From the NCBI GenBank assembly GCA_945860385.1, contig CAMAQD010000032.1:1-26001 (forward strand): a DNA stretch of 26,001 bases, read 5' to 3'. The translations under genes and the position numbers were made by a program. This document shows positions 24,040-26,001 of the stretch, piece by piece (the first letter of the stretch is position 1; every line of letters begins with the position of its first letter). Below the pieces are notes generated by a model, which had not been told where the DNA came from, did not search any database, and was given only the letters and a program-made list of their open reading frames with translations. The DNA is from Flavobacterium psychrophilum. GTDB taxonomy: Bacteria; Bacteroidota; Bacteroidia; Flavobacteriales; Flavobacteriaceae.

Positions 24040-25032
24040 ATGGAAAAATTAAAAGAATACATCCATCAAATACTAGGGAAAGACCTTGAAATAAAAGAGT
24101 TATCAAAAGAGCTCACCAATAAATTGCCCTACATTTTTAAGAATAATTTTAATTTTTATGTAACCCATTTACACAATCACGAATTAATTTTAGTACGGGT
24201 GAATAAAGATGAAGCTTTAAATGCTGCACAATTAAGACAACAAGTTTTAGCGATCCAAAAAGTATTAGGGAAAAAAATTATTATTGTTACCGAAGACATT
24301 ACAGCTATAAATCGAAAAAGACTTATTGATCAAAGAATTAGCTTTATTGTTCCAGGAAAACAAATGTTTCTCGCAGAATTACTTATTGATATCCAAGATT
24401 TTAATAAGGACAAAGAATTTCAAAAAGAATTTCTGTTACTACCATCAGCACAATTAATCTTGCTATATCAAATACTGCACAAAGAAGATAATTTAAGCCA
24501 ATATACTTTCAAAGAACTGGCAGAAAAATTCCAATACACACAAATGGGAATAACAAAGGCGATAGAAAATTTAAAACGATTAGCTATTGTTGAGGTTATT
24601 GGAACCAAAGAAAAAAATATTGTATTTGGAGGAGATATATCAAAACTTTGGAAAAGTATTGAAAAACATCTTATAAATCCAGTCCTAAAAACTGTTTATG
24701 TAGATGAAAAACCAACAATAAAAATGTATCGCTCTAATGCTACAGCATTAGAAGAATATAGCAATATGAACCCGAGCAAATTGGAGTATTTAGCCATAGA
24801 GAAAAACAAATTCTATGAGTTAGAAAAGACAAATAAATTAGTAAATCTAAATAATGAAAGCGGAAACTATGCTTTAGAAGTTTGGAAATACAATCCGGAA
24901 ATAATTACAAATGGAATAACAAAAAAAAACAATGTAGATCCGTTGTCTTTATACATTAGTTTAAAAGAAGGATTTATGGACGAAAGAACAGATATGGCAT
25001 TAGACCAAATAATAGAAAAATACGTATGGTAA
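24040..25032 (+). CDS. AbiEi-like antitoxin/winged-helix regulator
   Basis: The protein has 330 residues. Residues 1-125 form an alpha/beta domain (KIIIVTEDITAINRKRLIDQ, FIVPGKQMFLAELLIDI). Residues 136-195 form a MarR-like winged helix (SAQLILLYQIL, YTFKELAEKFQYTQMGITKA, LAIVEVIGTKEKNIVF). The C-terminal half likely contacts the partner. It overlaps the downstream nucleotidyltransferase gene by 7 bp, the typical tight coupling of an AbiE toxin-antitoxin pair, and its promoter carries direct and inverted repeats for self-repression. Classical AbiEi proteins begin with the winged helix. Here an extra N-terminal domain precedes it, so the assignment as antitoxin rests on the context and the winged helix. 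Confidence 0.8.
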   Translation: MEKLKEYIHQILGKDLEIKELSKELTNKLPYIFKNNFNFYVTHLHNHELILVRVNKDEALNAAQLRQQVLAIQKVLGKKIIIVTEDITAINRKRLIDQRISFIVPGKQMFLAELLIDIQDFNKDKEFQKEFLLLPSAQLILLYQILHKEDNLSQYTFKELAEKFQYTQMGITKAIENLKRLAIVEVIGTKEKNIVFGGDISKLWKSIEKHLINPVLKTVYVDEKPTIKMYRSNATALEEYSNMNPSKLEYLAIEKNKFYELEKTNKLVNLNNESGNYALEVWKYNPEIITNGITKKNNVDPLSLYISLKEGFMDERTDMALDQIIEKYVW

Positions 25033-25790
25033 GAGGTTTAGAAATTTTCAGAAAACATTTCAATGAATTTACAGATAATTATGTGATCATCGGTGGTACT
25101 GCTTGTGACATCATTATTGATAATATTGGTCTAACGCCAAGAGCAACCAAAGACATTGACATAATTTTAGTAATTGAAGCATTGAGTCCCAAATTTGTTA
25201 CTCATTTTTGGGAGTTTATAAAACAAGGAAACTATGACGTCAAAGAAAAAAGCGAAGAAGATAGAAAATACTATCGTTTCCAAAAACCACAAGTTGAAGA
25301 ATTTCCTTTTCAAATTGAATTGTTTTCAAGAATTCCCGATTTATTAGACTTGGATGAAGGAACACACCTAACGCCTATTCCTGTAGATACAGAAATTTCG
25401 AGTTTATCGGCAATACTAATGGATGATGATTATTACAATTTCACAATTCAACACAGCCAATTAGATAATGGAATTCATTTGGCAAATACAGAAGCTTTAA
25501 TTGGCTTAAAAGCCAAAGCATTCCTAGATTATAAAACCCGAAAAGAAAACGGAGAAAAAATCGACGAAAAACAATTGCGTAAACACAAAATGGATATTTT
25601 TAGATTGTTACTACTCCTAGCTCCAGAAGATAACTTTACCATTGCTGAAAGTATTAAATCTGACATTGCCAGTTTTGTAGAAGTTGTAAAAGATGATTTA
25701 CCAGACAAACAAATTTTTAAAGAAATGGGCGCAGGAAATGTTGATGTAAAAGAGCTGTTTGGTTTGTTGATTGGAGCTTTTAATCTATAA
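25026..25790 (+). CDS. AbiEii-type nucleotidyltransferase toxin
   Basis: The protein has 254 residues. IIGGTACDII with the GGT motif at 23-25, then TKDIDIIL with D43-x-D45, are the signature of DNA polymerase beta-like nucleotidyltransferases. IELFSRI near 97-103 supplies a further acidic strand. LKAKAFLDYKTRK (about 161-173) and KHKMDIFRLL (186-195) match the later AbiEii motifs with Lys and Asp residues. AbiEii proteins transfer nucleotides, for example to tRNA, and cause growth arrest during phage infection. The antitoxin is encoded immediately upstream with a 7-bp overlap. All visible motifs are intact, so the toxin is probably active. The exact target is not evident. Confidence 0.85.
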   Translation: MVRGLEIFRKHFNEFTDNYVIIGGTACDIIIDNIGLTPRATKDIDIILVIEALSPKFVTHFWEFIKQGNYDVKEKSEEDRKYYRFQKPQVEEFPFQIELFSRIPDLLDLDEGTHLTPIPVDTEISSLSAILMDDDYYNFTIQHSQLDNGIHLANTEALIGLKAKAFLDYKTRKENGEKIDEKQLRKHKMDIFRLLLLLAPEDNFTIAESIKSDIASFVEVVKDDLPDKQIFKEMGAGNVDVKELFGLLIGAFNL

Positions 25791-26001
25791 TATTAAAATG
25801 AAAAAATATCCTAACACAAGTATTTTTAATTTAATAACACAAAAAGAAGGAAACACTGAAAAGCTTATATTTATTTATATTAAACCCGTGTCAGATTTCT
25901 ATACAAGTGAAAATATTCATTGGTATCCCCCCGCTGCCGCCCGAATCCTTTCGGGTGGTTTAATCTAGCGAGGAATTAAGAAAAGAAATTTTTGGTATAG
26001 A
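25791..26001. other. Gene-free end of the window with a hairpin
   Basis: CCGCCCGAA and TTCGGGTGG (25937-25958) form a hairpin with one G-T pair around TCCT. It lacks a T-run and is followed by TAATCTAGCGAGGAATTAAG, a relative of the repeat at 22884. It could be a weak terminator for the AbiE-type pair or another interspersed palindrome. An open frame across it (from 25798) has no convincing features. Confidence 0.45.

Noticed and set aside
25798..25968. Open frame after the AbiEii-type gene
   Set aside because: It runs through a hairpin repeat, has no motif or family-like composition, and shows no leader.

Overview
This is AT-rich DNA from a Bacteroidota bacterium, most likely Flavobacterium or a close relative. 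The evidence is a type IX secretion sorting domain, SpvB/RHS and tail-fibre-like exported proteins, Bacteroidota-style promoters (a -7 box of the form TAnnTTTG about 19 nt after a TTG), start codons without Shine-Dalgarno sequences, and the protein families present. I see no rRNA gene, tRNA gene or CRISPR array.

Positions 1-7273 (minus strand) hold a tight three-gene operon of exported proteins. In order of transcription these are a tail-fibre-like protein with a coiled-coil end (7273-5741), a short protein with a C-terminal secretion-sorting domain (5736-5287), and the first 1760 codons of a giant SpvB/FG-GAP/RHS protein (5280 to beyond position 1). Positions 7274-8734 carry no gene that I can support. 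They do hold a 100-bp tandem repeat and three terminator hairpins, and I infer this is the left edge of an integrated element.

From 8735 onward the content is accessory. It starts with a tyrosine recombinase gene broken by a one-base frameshift in a poly-A run, a large unrecognised gene with a possible RteC-like end, and a small convergent gene with a helix-hairpin-helix end. A replication/maintenance-like module follows (12277-14240): an excisionase-like HTH protein, a winged-helix/DnaD-like protein, a 32-codon ORF that copies the ATPase N-terminus, and a DnaC-like ATPase. Next come a small basic ORF and two tandem paralogues of unknown function. The leaders of this block share a repeated 12-mer, AACC(A/G)ATTAACC.

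Positions 15974-25790 are a defence-like cargo. It contains a single-chain Eco57I-like (type IIG) restriction-modification enzyme whose specificity region is far more AT-rich than its flanks, a DUF4365 nuclease-like/TPR protein, a protein with a HEPN-like R-x4-H motif, an orphan 153-aa protein, a calcineurin-like phosphoesterase, and an AbiE-type toxin-antitoxin pair with a clear promoter/operator. The right end of the element was not found in the window, and no conjugation or phage structural gene is visible. The DUF4365-TPR plus HEPN-like pair next to the type IIG enzyme is the best candidate here for an undescribed defence system.
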